64,000 nt of DNA from Caryophanales bacterium UBA6768. Its GTDB lineage: Bacteria; Bacillota; Bacilli; Bacillales_D; Amphibacillaceae. Below are positions 7,950 through 16,048 of this stretch, piece by piece. The notes beneath the pieces were generated by a model. That model did not search any database. It was not told the origin of the DNA and saw only the letters and a program-made list of their open reading frames with translations. The stretch covers positions 9,403-73,402 of the forward strand of contig DKGO01000199.1 of NCBI GenBank assembly GCA_002453315.1, read 5' to 3'. Numbering within the stretch: the stretch's first letter is position 1; the number at the start of each line of letters is the position of its first letter. The translations under genes were made by a program, and so were the position numbers.

Positions 7950-9449
7950 TTACTCTACATCAATTTGAGCGCGTTGCAATTTGCCACTATAATCGACATA
8001 AATTGCTTTCCACTCTGTAAACACATCTAATGCCTGCACTCCAGAATCTCTATGCCCATTACCTGTTCCTTTTGTTCCACCAAAAGGCATATGGATTTCT
8101 GCACCAGTTGTACCAGCATTAACATAGACTATTCCTGTGTCTAAATCGCGTTGTGCCTTGTACACTGAATTGACATCCTTTGTAAAAATGGAACTGGATA
8201 GTCCATAGACAACACTGTTATTCGTTTCGATTGCTTCTTCAAATGAATCAACTTCAATTAATGAAACCACCGGCCCAAAAATCTCTTCTTGAGCAATCCG
8301 CATATCAATTTTCACATCAGTAAACAATGTAGGGGCGAAAAACAATCCTTTTGAATGATCCCCTTCATTTAATACATGACCACCCGCTAACAATTTTGCG
8401 CCTTCGTTTTTACCAATCTCGATATAGCTACTTATTTTCTCCATACCAGCCTGATTAATAATTGGTCCAACTTTAATACCATCTTCGAGTCCATTACCGA
8501 TTGTTAAATGCTTCATTTCTTCTAGTAATCGTTTTTCTAACTCTTCTTTCACATCTTTATGAACGATCACACGACTACATGCGGTACATCTTTGACCACT
8601 CGTTCCAAAGGCACTCCATAAAATTCCTTCAACAGCTAACTGTAAGTCGGCATCATCCATGACGATAACAGCATTTTTTCCACCCATTTCTAACGATACC
8701 TTTTTCAACTGTTTACCACATTCAGTTGCAATATTTCGTCCTGTTTCATTTGATCCCGTAAATGAAATAACCCTAATATCAGGATGGTGAACCATTGCAT
8801 CTCCTACTTGGCTACCAGAACCAAAGACAACATTAATAATACCTTTAGGTAATCCTGCTTCTTCAAAAATTTTCGCCAATTCATATGCCATAATCGGAGT
8901 TTCTGTTGCCGGCTTCCATACGACAGCATTTCCAGCAACAATTGCTGGGAAAGACTTCCATGTAGCAATTGCTATTGGGAAGTTCCATGGTGTAATAATG
9001 CCAACAACACCAATCGGTGCCCGAACACTCATGGCAAATTTATCCTTTAATTCGGCATTAGTCGTTTGACCGAACATTCTTCTTCCTTCTCCAGCCATAT
9101 AGAATGCCATGTCAATGCCTTCTTGAACTTCCCCACGGGCTTCCTCTAGCACTTTCCCATTTTCCAACGTTAATAATTGGGATAAATGTTCTTTTCGCTC
9201 TTTCATAATATTCCCGACTTCAAACAGTACCTCGGCACGCATAGGTGCAGGTGTTAATGCCCACTCCTTTTGCGCCGTTTTGGCTGCCTGAACAGCTTTA
9301 TCTACATCTGACTTTGCCGATAAAGGAACCTTAACAACTTCCTCCTCCGTTGCAGGATTTATGACAGAGGCAAAATCTGTGACATTATTTTGCCAAACCC
9401 CATCAATATAGTTTTTCAACTCACTAATGTTTAATAATTGTTTGCTCAT
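7950..9449 (-). CDS. NAD(P)-dependent aldehyde dehydrogenase, candidate aminoadipate-semialdehyde dehydrogenase
   Basis: A 499-residue ALDH-superfamily enzyme. Catalytic residues are visible: C288 in FGTSGQRCTAC and the general base E254 in SLEMGGKNA, with TPWNFP, KPATETP and the FTGSNETG glycine turn. The C-terminal GTTGAEIHMPFGGTKGTGNGHRDSG resembles the loop seen in semialdehyde-oxidising members. AGGAGGA precedes the ATG at 9449. It is the first gene of the operon with the lysine-6-dehydrogenase-like gene, so the likely substrate is 2-aminoadipate semialdehyde; alpha-ketoglutaric semialdehyde is the main alternative. Upstream lie three copies of an operator-like motif. Confidence 0.9.
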   Translation of the reverse strand: MSKQLLNISELKNYIDGVWQNNVTDFASVINPATEEEVVKVPLSAKSDVDKAVQAAKTAQKEWALTPAPMRAEVLFEVGNIMKERKEHLSQLLTLENGKVLEEARGEVQEGIDMAFYMAGEGRRMFGQTTNAELKDKFAMSVRAPIGVVGIITPWNFPIAIATWKSFPAIVAGNAVVWKPATETPIMAYELAKIFEEAGLPKGIINVVFGSGSQVGDAMVHHPDIRVISFTGSNETGRNIATECGKQLKKVSLEMGGKNAVIVMDDADLQLAVEGILWSAFGTSGQRCTACSRVIVHKDVKEELEKRLLEEMKHLTIGNGLEDGIKVGPIINQAGMEKISSYIEIGKNEGAKLLAGGHVLNEGDHSKGLFFAPTLFTDVKIDMRIAQEEIFGPVVSLIEVDSFEEAIETNNSVVYGLSSSIFTKDVNSVYKAQRDLDTGIVYVNAGTTGAEIHMPFGGTKGTGNGHRDSGVQALDVFTEWKAIYVDYSGKLQRAQIDVE

Positions 9450-9525
9450 AAAAATCCTCCTATTTAAATTTAAAATAATATACCGTATTTGATGACCTTA
9501 AAAAATAGAAAACTATTCTCTTTTA

Positions 9526-9553
9526 ATGACAAAAGTTCCCATGACAATTGTTC
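9526..9553. promoter_or_regulatory. Tandem operator-like sites upstream of the aldehyde dehydrogenase operon
   Basis: ATGACAAWWGTTC occurs at 9526-9538 and again at 9541-9553, with a third copy at 9761-9773. The core ACAATTGT in two copies is a palindrome. On the minus strand the first copy contains TTGTCA, which with TCTATT 17 nt later could be the operon promoter, so binding there would compete with RNA polymerase. The natural candidate binder is the IclR regulator of the same operon. Confidence 0.5.
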
Positions 9554-9706
9554 AGAAAAAAATCTTTTCCATTCTTTTTACAATATAGGGCAACTTTATT
9601 GTCCCCTTTGTGCAAAAAAAAATTAGTTACATTAATATTGAGAAACACCCCCTAAAAAGCATCAAAATCTTGTCATTTTATTGGTTATGTAACCGTTCTC
9701 TTTCGA

Positions 9707-9725
9707 CGTTTCACTGAGTGAAACG
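9707..9725. promoter_or_regulatory. 19-bp perfect palindrome, operator-like
   Basis: CGTTTCACTGAGTGAAACG has two 9-bp arms around one central base. It lies 258 bp upstream of the aldehyde dehydrogenase start, in a gene-free region, with no following T run on either strand. This fits a protein-binding operator better than a terminator. The binder is unknown. Confidence 0.5.
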
Positions 9726-9760
9726 CGATTTCGTTATTATAAATTAATTATAAAACAATC

Positions 9761-9773
9761 ATGACAATTGTTC
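9761..9773. promoter_or_regulatory. Third copy of the ATGACAAWWGTTC motif
   Basis: ATGACAATTGTTC here repeats the sequence at 9541-9553 exactly, 220 bp further upstream of the aldehyde dehydrogenase operon. A remote copy plus a tandem pair would permit DNA looping. The rest of 9450-9841 is AT-rich without a gene. Confidence 0.45.
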
Positions 9774-9841
9774 AATCGTTTACACAAAAATATTAAATAA
9801 TGTTTTATTCGTGATTCTTTGAAATGTTATTTCCCGTTTTT

Positions 9842-10051
9842 TCATTCATTCCCTGATCTGTTACCTCGATCTCTTAAAAATTTCTTCACTGCCAAAACGA
9901 TTAAAAATAATAGCCAAGATGTCACAACATAGTAAATAATCATACCGGTATCATCAATTTTTTCCAAAAATATTGTCATTCCAATCCAAATGATACCGAT
10001 GCCAATAATTTGATATAAGTAAAAAGATAATTTCATTTCAATTGTCATCAT
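9842..10051 (-). CDS. Small two-segment membrane protein of unknown function
   Basis: Up to 69 residues with two hydrophobic segments (about residues 9-28 and 37-56), an acidic stretch between them and a basic Arg/Lys/Asn tail. AAGGGG overlaps the first of two adjacent ATG codons, so the real start is uncertain (10051, 10048 or the ATG at 10036). I recognise no family. It stands alone between two gene-free regions, upstream of and co-directional with the aldehyde dehydrogenase operon. A genuine small gene is likely but not proven. Confidence 0.55.
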   Translation of the reverse strand: MMTIEMKLSFYLYQIIGIGIIWIGMTIFLEKIDDTGMIIYYVVTSWLLFLIVLAVKKFLRDRGNRSGNE

Positions 10052-10448
10052 CCCCTTAGTAGTGCTATTTTCATTTTACATGACAGGGAAAATGAAAGCC
10101 ATTGTTAGGCATAGGCAGGGTTTACTACTGAACGATTGAATTAAAAGCAGTCAAATTATCCCACAATGCATCTCAAATTTTTCTATTAAATACCCATCAT
10201 TCTAAATCTACTTTTAAGTAAATTCATCTTCCAACAACCATTTTTCTTAGCACAGATAATTACCATTACCCGCATTATATCAAGTGGAAAGTCGGTACGT
10301 TATCCAATCGATCCAATCTATCCCCCGCTCAAGAGACCCCCGGTGAACCCGACGTTCCGGTGTCGGTATTTGTCCCCTTAATCACCCCACTGAAGCTCCG
10401 AGTTGTTGTTCATCAGATTAATTATCACCATTTAATTGAGGGAATTTT
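10052..10448. other. Gene-free region
   Basis: No open frame with a ribosome binding site was found. The part around 10310-10400 is clearly richer in G and C than its surroundings and contains CCGAC/GTCGG that could pair across 8 nt. It may be a degenerate intergenic repeat or a remnant, but I cannot identify it. Confidence 0.4.
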
Positions 10449-10964
10449 TTAATACATTTCAGAAAATTGTTCCAACATTAATTCATAATTTAATGGGCCA
10501 ATAATTTTCTGATAAATTGTCCCGTCGGAATTTAATAAATATGATGTAGGCAAACTATATGCCTCATACTTATCAGTTACAATAGTGTTTTCATCAAGAA
10601 CGACATTAAAAGTCATGCCATATTCCTCAACAAAACCTGTCACATTACGAATACTATTTTCGGTTTCAGTTGCATTTACTGCTACTATCATTACATCGTC
10701 GTGACTTTCATGATATGCTTGCAAATCAGGAATTTCCACCCTACATGGCGGACACCAAGTTGCCCAAAAATTCAACAAAACCTTTTGTCCTTGTAAATCT
10801 GAAAGTTGCAACACATCCCCATCAATCGTTTCTAATTCAAAATCAGGTGCTATGTCCCCCTTTTCAATGCCTACTTTACTACTACCCGGAGATGATAAAA
10901 CAAAATCATACACTGCCCATCCGGCTAAGCCAACAATGATGACAGCAATTATCCATTTCTTCAA
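10449..10964 (-). CDS. Membrane-anchored thioredoxin-like protein (ResA/TlpA type)
   Basis: 171 residues: an N-terminal signal anchor (about residues 3-22), then a thioredoxin fold with the redox motif WCPPC (C71, C74), preceded by the AlkA/Prx-like GDIAPDFELETIDGD, and the cis-proline region YSLPTSYLL. Such proteins face outside the membrane and keep cysteines reduced, for example the haem-binding CXXCH of apocytochrome c. Translation appears to start at a TTG with GGGGGA upstream. It follows the CcdA gene, which supplies electrons to this class of protein. The true ResA of the resABC operon would have cytochrome c biogenesis partners, absent here, so I leave out a symbol. Confidence 0.88.
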   Translation of the reverse strand: MKKWIIAVIIVGLAGWAVYDFVLSSPGSSKVGIEKGDIAPDFELETIDGDVLQLSDLQGQKVLLNFWATWCPPCRVEIPDLQAYHESHDDVMIVAVNATETENSIRNVTGFVEEYGMTFNVVLDENTIVTDKYEAYSLPTSYLLNSDGTIYQKIIGPLNYELMLEQFSEMY

Positions 10965-10982
10965 TATCTAATTTCCCCCTTT

Positions 10983-11032
10983 AAAGACGCAACACTTAAT
11001 AACACATAAAGACGCAACACTTAATCACACAC
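10983..11032. repeat. Tandem duplication of 25 bp
   Basis: Two adjacent 25-bp copies beginning AAAGACGCAACACTTAAT fill most of the gap between the CcdA gene and the ResA-like gene. They differ only in the last few bases. The copies hold no clear hairpin; they change the spacing between the two cistrons. Confidence 0.85.
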
Positions 11033-11044
11033 TAATTACATCAT

Positions 11045-11803
11045 TTAGCCCAATTTAGACATCCATGTGTCTTCAACTAAATCCAGCATAAATTCGGTTA
11101 TTCTCGGCATTTGACCTGTGAATAAGACAAGCCCCATAGCAATCATGATTACACCACCAACCTTCATGATAATGCCACTTTTTTGGACAATCCATCTCGT
11201 TGATCCGATAAAAAATGTTAATAATAAAAATGGAACGACGAAGCCAATCACATACATGAAGGTATAAAAAACGCCTTGCCCAGGATTCGTTGCTGCTAAT
11301 ATTAAAATCGAGCCAAAAATAGGACCTATACACGGTGTCCAGCCGGCTGCAAAACCTGTTCCTACAAAAAAGGTTCCTACATAACTAACATTTGTTTTTT
11401 TATATTGAGCACGTTTCTCACGCATCAGAAAAGGGATGTTTAACCAGCCGGCAACAAACAGGCCCATTATAATAATAAATAAGCCGGCTAGTCGTTGCAC
11501 TAGTAATCCAGATGGTCCAGTAATAATTAATTGAATCCATTTTCCTAAAAACGATGCTCCGACACCTAGACTAATAAATACAAGGGACACACCAAGTAAG
11601 AAAAACACCGAATGACTTAACAACTTTTTTCGAATTTCACTATTTTTTTGTTCATTAATTTCCTTCACACTAATTCCAGTAATATAAGATAAATAGGCCG
11701 GAAATATTGGTAAAACACATGGCGATAAAAATGATAACGCCCCAGCACCTAAGGCTAGTACCATACCAAAAAGCAAAAATGTATCTGCCCCAATACCACC
11801 CAT
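11045..11803 (-). CDS. ccdA: CcdA-type thiol-disulfide transmembrane electron carrier
   Basis: About 252 residues with six membrane segments. Seen: the hallmark GALSFLSPCVLPIFPAYLSYITG in the first segment and GTGFAAGWTPCIGPIFGSIL in the fourth, whose two cysteines form the exchanged disulfide in CcdA/DsbD proteins. It carries electrons from cytosolic thioredoxin to outward-facing thioredoxin-like proteins such as the ResA-like product encoded just downstream. The ATG at 11803 is favoured over the TTG directly before it because GGAAGG sits about 10 nt upstream. The stop codon of the preceding membrane-protein gene nearly touches this start, so translation is probably coupled. Confidence 0.93.
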   Translation of the reverse strand: MGGIGADTFLLFGMVLALGAGALSFLSPCVLPIFPAYLSYITGISVKEINEQKNSEIRKKLLSHSVFFLLGVSLVFISLGVGASFLGKWIQLIITGPSGLLVQRLAGLFIIIMGLFVAGWLNIPFLMREKRAQYKKTNVSYVGTFFVGTGFAAGWTPCIGPIFGSILILAATNPGQGVFYTFMYVIGFVVPFLLLTFFIGSTRWIVQKSGIIMKVGGVIMIAMGLVLFTGQMPRITEFMLDLVEDTWMSKLG

Positions 11804-11806
11804 CAA

Positions 11807-12448
11807 TTACGCCACCTTCCTATTTCCATTATATAAATTAATAACAATAATTAGGACTAATAAACTGCCAAAATAATATGGAGAAATCATGATATTGAAT
11901 ATCATTGTATAAGGTGAAATAATCGATATCACAAATTTTCCAACAATCCAAATCATAAAGATAATTTTTTTCACAGACATATTTTTATTTCCATAAAAAA
12001 GATAAATTAATAATAAACATAACTGTAAAATAAAAGCTAAATATTGTTGGGATTGATGCTCTATGACTAACTTAACAAACTCAAATGCGAATAAGCTAGC
12101 TAAAAATATTGGTAAAAATGTTTGAAAAATATCAACAAGTTTTTCCTTTTTCTGAATCACTAAATAAACTAGATTAATGACTAATAGAAATGTTGCTATA
12201 TAAAAAGTATATGAATTCATCGGATAAGCTAATACAGCAATCGGATCTTTAAATAATAAAGGAAAATGTAGAATGACCTTGCCTATCCACATAAAAATAA
12301 TAAAATTAATAAGTAGTGAAAAGATCATTTCTAATTGCTTTTTTTTATTTAACTTTTCTCCCTCATTGTTTACATAAAAAAATAACACTCCGATTATGAA
12401 GCTCAATATTAAATATCCAAGCTTACTAATTACTGACGTTGAAAACAA
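11807..12448 (-). CDS. Polytopic membrane protein of unknown function
   Basis: 213 residues with about seven hydrophobic segments and no soluble domain. Translation starts at a TTG with GGGGGAG five bases upstream. It is the first gene of the run membrane protein, CcdA, ResA-like protein, with only a few bases before CcdA, which suggests a role in the same thiol-redox process. It does not resemble CcdC or ResB closely enough for me to name it. Codon use is strongly biased to A/T, in part because of its Ile/Leu/Phe content. Confidence 0.75.
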   Translation of the reverse strand: MFSTSVISKLGYLILSFIIGVLFFYVNNEGEKLNKKKQLEMIFSLLINFIIFMWIGKVILHFPLLFKDPIAVLAYPMNSYTFYIATFLLVINLVYLVIQKKEKLVDIFQTFLPIFLASLFAFEFVKLVIEHQSQQYLAFILQLCLLLIYLFYGNKNMSVKKIIFMIWIVGKFVISIISPYTMIFNIMISPYYFGSLLVLIIVINLYNGNRKVA

Positions 12449-12765
12449 ATAAACTCCCCCAAATGCTTAACTATATTTAGTATAACGTAATTCACTTTGA
12501 AATTATTCTTTATTGCTTGTCTTCACTAATTTGTTGAAAATTATCATTAAAAAACTTCCTTTTTTGATTATATACATTTTTTAAAAACAGTTTATATGGA
12601 ATCATAAATCGAAAAATCATGTTGAAGAATTTTAAAATTCCCCTTAAGGTTTCCTTTTTGTTTACAACTTAAATTTTTGTTGTTATTATGAATGTTAGTG
12701 GTAACTTTCATTATAAAAGTATACTTTTTGTAGTTGCTACTCACATATATTAAGGGAGGTAATAC
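12449..12765. other. Intergenic region between divergent operons
   Basis: About 317 bp between the redox operon (minus) and the MMPL exporter (plus); it should hold both promoters. AGTGGTAAC and GTTGCTACT form an imperfect inverted repeat, separated by about 30 bp, at roughly 12700-12740, just before the exporter. That is a possible target of the TetR regulator at 16049, but the match is loose. Confidence 0.35.
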
Positions 12766-14616
12766 TTGAAAATGTTAAACAGGCTAGCAAATCTATTAAT
12801 GCGTTTTCCAATAAAATCAATATTTATTATGATTATCGTTGTGGTTTTATTAGTATTTGGCGTAAGAAATGTATTTATGGCTACAGGAAACGATACGTTA
12901 GTGAAAAGTAGCACGGATGTATATCAGGATAACTTAATGTTAGAGGAAGAGTTTGGTGGGGAATCCGTTATCGTGTTATACGAGTCAGACCATTTACTAA
13001 CACCCGAAAACTTAGCCCATATGAAAAGGCTAGAGAATACTTTACAAATGAGTGATTCAATTTACAGTATATTAAGCCCTGTTACGCTTGTTGAGGAAAT
13101 TGCAAATAAACAAGCAGATAAATTTCAAGAAGGTATTGAAGAAATCATTGATGGCTTAGATACAATGGGTACTAAATTAATTGAGATTGGTACAGAGATG
13201 GGCGAAAACGCACAAAGTAATCAAAAGCTTGAATTCCCAGAGCAAACAGGCATAGAAATGCCTGATCTCGGAGGTACGAAACTTCCCGAATTTGAAGGAA
13301 TTAAACTTCCAGAATTCGAAAATCCAGAGCTTCCTAAATTTGGTGAGATTCAACTACCCGATATAGAGGGACAGCTAGGCGAGTTGAATAAAGGATTTGC
13401 CCAATTGATGAATGCCCAAGAAAATTTAGGTGACGGTACAGAAAATTTAGTAAATGGGTATGTCCAATTTAGTACAAAAACGAGTGAATTAGCGGGTACC
13501 TTGGGTGTTATAGCTGAACAGATGAAAGATAAGCCACAACTAGCACAACAACTTCTAGAAATTAGCAGTGGATTAAATCAATTATCAGAACAAATGGTAG
13601 GCATATCAGAAAAAACATCCCAGCTCCCAAGCATTTCGACACAAACAATTTATGGGCTTCAAAATATACAAGATAAATTAAGTAAACAGATAAATGATCA
13701 GAAGCAACAACAAGAACAAATGCAACAAAAACAAGTGCAGATGCAGGAAGAAATACAGAAAAAGTTGCAACAAGAGCAAACTTTGAAAGAAGAACAGATG
13801 AAGAAGGAAATGGAACAACAGTTTACTAAGCAGAAGAAAATGCAAGAGGAAATGAAAAGTCAACAAAAACAAAAACAGGAAGAAATAAAAGATCAAATGC
13901 TTAGTCAGCAGAATGAAAAAGAAAAAGAAATGCAGGATTTTCAGGAAGAGATGCAAGGAAAGATGGATGAACAAGCCGAAAATTTAAGTACACTTTCTGA
14001 AGGCTTAAAGGAAATGGGCAAAAATTTACAAACGATTGGCAAGAATATGGAAACGATCCATAGTTATTCAGACATAATGACACCTGGAATACCAACAAAA
14101 CAAGCAACGCTTGATAATATGGTTTATGATGATGGTGAACTCAGACCTATGTTTGAAGAGGTTATCGTTGATGATAAATCCATGTTGATGATGATCCGAT
14201 TTGAAGGAAACACAACAGATACTGACAAAAGTGAAGTTGTTGGAATAATCAACGATTATTTGGATGCAGAAAAACTTGACTCAATAGAAACACTTGTATC
14301 TGGCAAGCCTGTTCTTGATAATGCGATTCGTTCATCTATGCAAGAAAGTATGCAAATCATGCTCGTCCTTGCATTAGTATTTATGATTATTGTATTATTT
14401 TTAATATTTAATGTTAGATGGCGCTTACTATCCTTAGCAACAGTTTTAACTGCAGTTATTGCTACAATTGGTGCAATGGGTTGGCTAAACATTCCTATTA
14501 CAATGGTCTCTATGGCAGTATTTCCAATCTTAATTGGACTTGGAATTGACTACGGCATTCAATTTCAAAATCGTTACACTGAAGAAATGAACAGCGAGGA
14601 GGTTACCGATGAATAA
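12766..14616 (+). CDS. MMPL/RND-family exporter, N-terminal half
   Basis: 616 residues. Topology: one membrane segment (about 17-36), a very long external domain, then three membrane segments ending with the RND signature LIGLGIDYGIQFQNRYTEE. The external part holds PE(F/L)-type short repeats at about 160-200 (MPDLGG, LPEFEG, LPEFEN, LPKFGE, LPDIEG) and a Gln/Lys/Glu-rich coiled coil at about 305-400. The protein stops in the cytosolic loop where RND proteins normally continue into segment 5. The missing segments are encoded by the next, overlapping gene. It starts at a TTG with GGGAGG 7 nt upstream. Substrate unknown; MMPL proteins export lipids, surfactant-like compounds or drugs. Confidence 0.85.
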   Translation: MKMLNRLANLLMRFPIKSIFIMIIVVVLLVFGVRNVFMATGNDTLVKSSTDVYQDNLMLEEEFGGESVIVLYESDHLLTPENLAHMKRLENTLQMSDSIYSILSPVTLVEEIANKQADKFQEGIEEIIDGLDTMGTKLIEIGTEMGENAQSNQKLEFPEQTGIEMPDLGGTKLPEFEGIKLPEFENPELPKFGEIQLPDIEGQLGELNKGFAQLMNAQENLGDGTENLVNGYVQFSTKTSELAGTLGVIAEQMKDKPQLAQQLLEISSGLNQLSEQMVGISEKTSQLPSISTQTIYGLQNIQDKLSKQINDQKQQQEQMQQKQVQMQEEIQKKLQQEQTLKEEQMKKEMEQQFTKQKKMQEEMKSQQKQKQEEIKDQMLSQQNEKEKEMQDFQEEMQGKMDEQAENLSTLSEGLKEMGKNLQTIGKNMETIHSYSDIMTPGIPTKQATLDNMVYDDGELRPMFEEVIVDDKSMLMMIRFEGNTTDTDKSEVVGIINDYLDAEKLDSIETLVSGKPVLDNAIRSSMQESMQIMLVLALVFMIIVLFLIFNVRWRLLSLATVLTAVIATIGAMGWLNIPITMVSMAVFPILIGLGIDYGIQFQNRYTEEMNSEEVTDE

Positions 14617-16012
14617 TACAAAAAATGATAACGTGAAAGCAAAGAGAAGTTTAAATAAAACAATTAAAAAAATGGTACCAGCTATTTTCACAGCAATGGC
14701 AGCGACTGTATTAGGATTTATCGCACTATCAACCTCACCAGTACCGATGATTCAGGATTTTGGAAAAATGCTAACAATAGGGATGATCATAAGTTTTATA
14801 TTGGCATTATTTTTCCTATTACCAATTCTTTTTGCCCGAGATTACTTTTTTACTCCAAAGACGAAAGATAAAATCAGTAAACCCAAAAAGGCAAAACGGA
14901 TTATTATCATCGATCGTTTTTTAAAATTCTTAACAAAAAAAACACTCCACTATCGATGGGGAATCATTATTATAGCCTTTGCAGCTGCGACATTTGGGAT
15001 ATTTGTCGACTTAGATGCGGACGTAGAAACGGATGTAGAGACGTTTATGCCACAGGACTCACAGGAACTAGCAGATATTCATAAACTACGTGATATTTTA
15101 GGTACAACCGATCAAGTATCACTAATCTATCAGGGAGAGGATGTGCTTCGTGATGAATCCCTTATTTGGGTTGAAGAAGTAACAGAAGCCTTACCCAAAG
15201 AATTTCCTAATATTGTTGTCGAAACAAAATCAATTACAAGTATTCTTAAACAAATGAACGATAATGAACTGCCAAATGGTAGTGAGATCCGTGATCAAAT
15301 TGCAGATATGCCTGAAAATCAATCAAAGCTTTTTATCAATGAAAATCATTCAAAAGGAATTATTACAGTAGGTATTAAGCATTTAGAAGCAGCTGCTCTC
15401 GAAGAATTTTTAGGTGATCTTCATCTTTATTTGCATAATCATAATTTAGCTTCACTTGGCACTACTATTACAGGCAAATCCGTATTAGATGTTAAGATGA
15501 TTGACGGATTAGCAGGTGGAAGGTATCAAATGACCTTGCTAGGAGCCGCATTTGTCTTTTTAGGGCTGTTACTTCTTTACAGACATCCAGTAAAAGCCTT
15601 TATCCCACTGTTACCAATTCTTTTAATTATTGGTTGGTCAGGGATGATGATGCATTTTCTAGGTTTAAATTATACACCATTAACAGCGACACTAGGGGCT
15701 CTCATTATTGGGATTGGTACTGAATTTACTATTTTAGTCATGGAACGATACTTTGAGGAACGAGAAAAAGGACATTCTAAGATTAATTCTATGCAAACTA
15801 CGAATAAAACGATTGGAAAAGCTATTTTTGCAACAGCACTAGCAAATATCGGGGGATTTAGTGCATTGGTTGCTTCTGACTTTGTTATCTTAAGTGATTT
15901 TGGTTTGATGACTCTAATTAATATATCACTTGCACTTTTTTCGACAGTAATCGTTTTACCTTCTATTTTGATTGTTTTGGATAAATATGTGAAAATAAGG
16001 CAAACAACATAA
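14609..16012 (+). CDS. MMPL/RND-family exporter, C-terminal half
   Basis: 467 residues: it begins with a Lys-rich tail, then membrane segments 5 and 6 (MVPAIFTAMAATVLGFIALSTSPVPMIQDFGKMLTIG, a classic RND stretch). A seventh segment, a second external domain and five more segments with LIIGIGTEFTILVMERYFEER follow. Its ATG overlaps the stop of the N-terminal half (ATGAATAA, 8-bp overlap), and GAGGAGG at 14596-14602 stands 6 nt before it. So it can be translated as a separate, coupled protein. The two products add up to about 1083 residues, close to a full MMPL exporter. Whether this is a true two-protein transporter or a single frameshifted gene is discussed in the findings. Confidence 0.85.
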   Translation: MNNTKNDNVKAKRSLNKTIKKMVPAIFTAMAATVLGFIALSTSPVPMIQDFGKMLTIGMIISFILALFFLLPILFARDYFFTPKTKDKISKPKKAKRIIIIDRFLKFLTKKTLHYRWGIIIIAFAAATFGIFVDLDADVETDVETFMPQDSQELADIHKLRDILGTTDQVSLIYQGEDVLRDESLIWVEEVTEALPKEFPNIVVETKSITSILKQMNDNELPNGSEIRDQIADMPENQSKLFINENHSKGIITVGIKHLEAAALEEFLGDLHLYLHNHNLASLGTTITGKSVLDVKMIDGLAGGRYQMTLLGAAFVFLGLLLLYRHPVKAFIPLLPILLIIGWSGMMMHFLGLNYTPLTATLGALIIGIGTEFTILVMERYFEEREKGHSKINSMQTTNKTIGKAIFATALANIGGFSALVASDFVILSDFGLMTLINISLALFSTVIVLPSILIVLDKYVKIRQTT

Positions 16013-16048
16013 TTATTTCTTAATAAAACTCAGTGAAGGTGATGAATC

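Noticed and set aside
9715..9730. cre site in GTGAAACGCGATTTC
   Set aside because: The CG is displaced relative to TGWNANCGNTNWCA, so only part of the consensus is met; the sequence belongs to the 19-bp palindrome.
10300..10400. GC-richer patch as a tRNA or small RNA gene
   Set aside because: I could not fold a cloverleaf or find a promoter-terminator pair; only a 5-bp stem is visible.
13678..13974. Antisense open frame inside the MMPL gene
   Set aside because: It is the complement of the Gln/Lys-rich coiled coil and reads as a Leu/Phe/His-rich string. There is no start signal and the real gene is on the plus strand.
14590..14620. Simple pseudogene call for the exporter
   Set aside because: Both halves are complete, lack further stops, and the second start has a well-placed GAGGAGG. 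I report a split gene and leave the frameshift alternative open.
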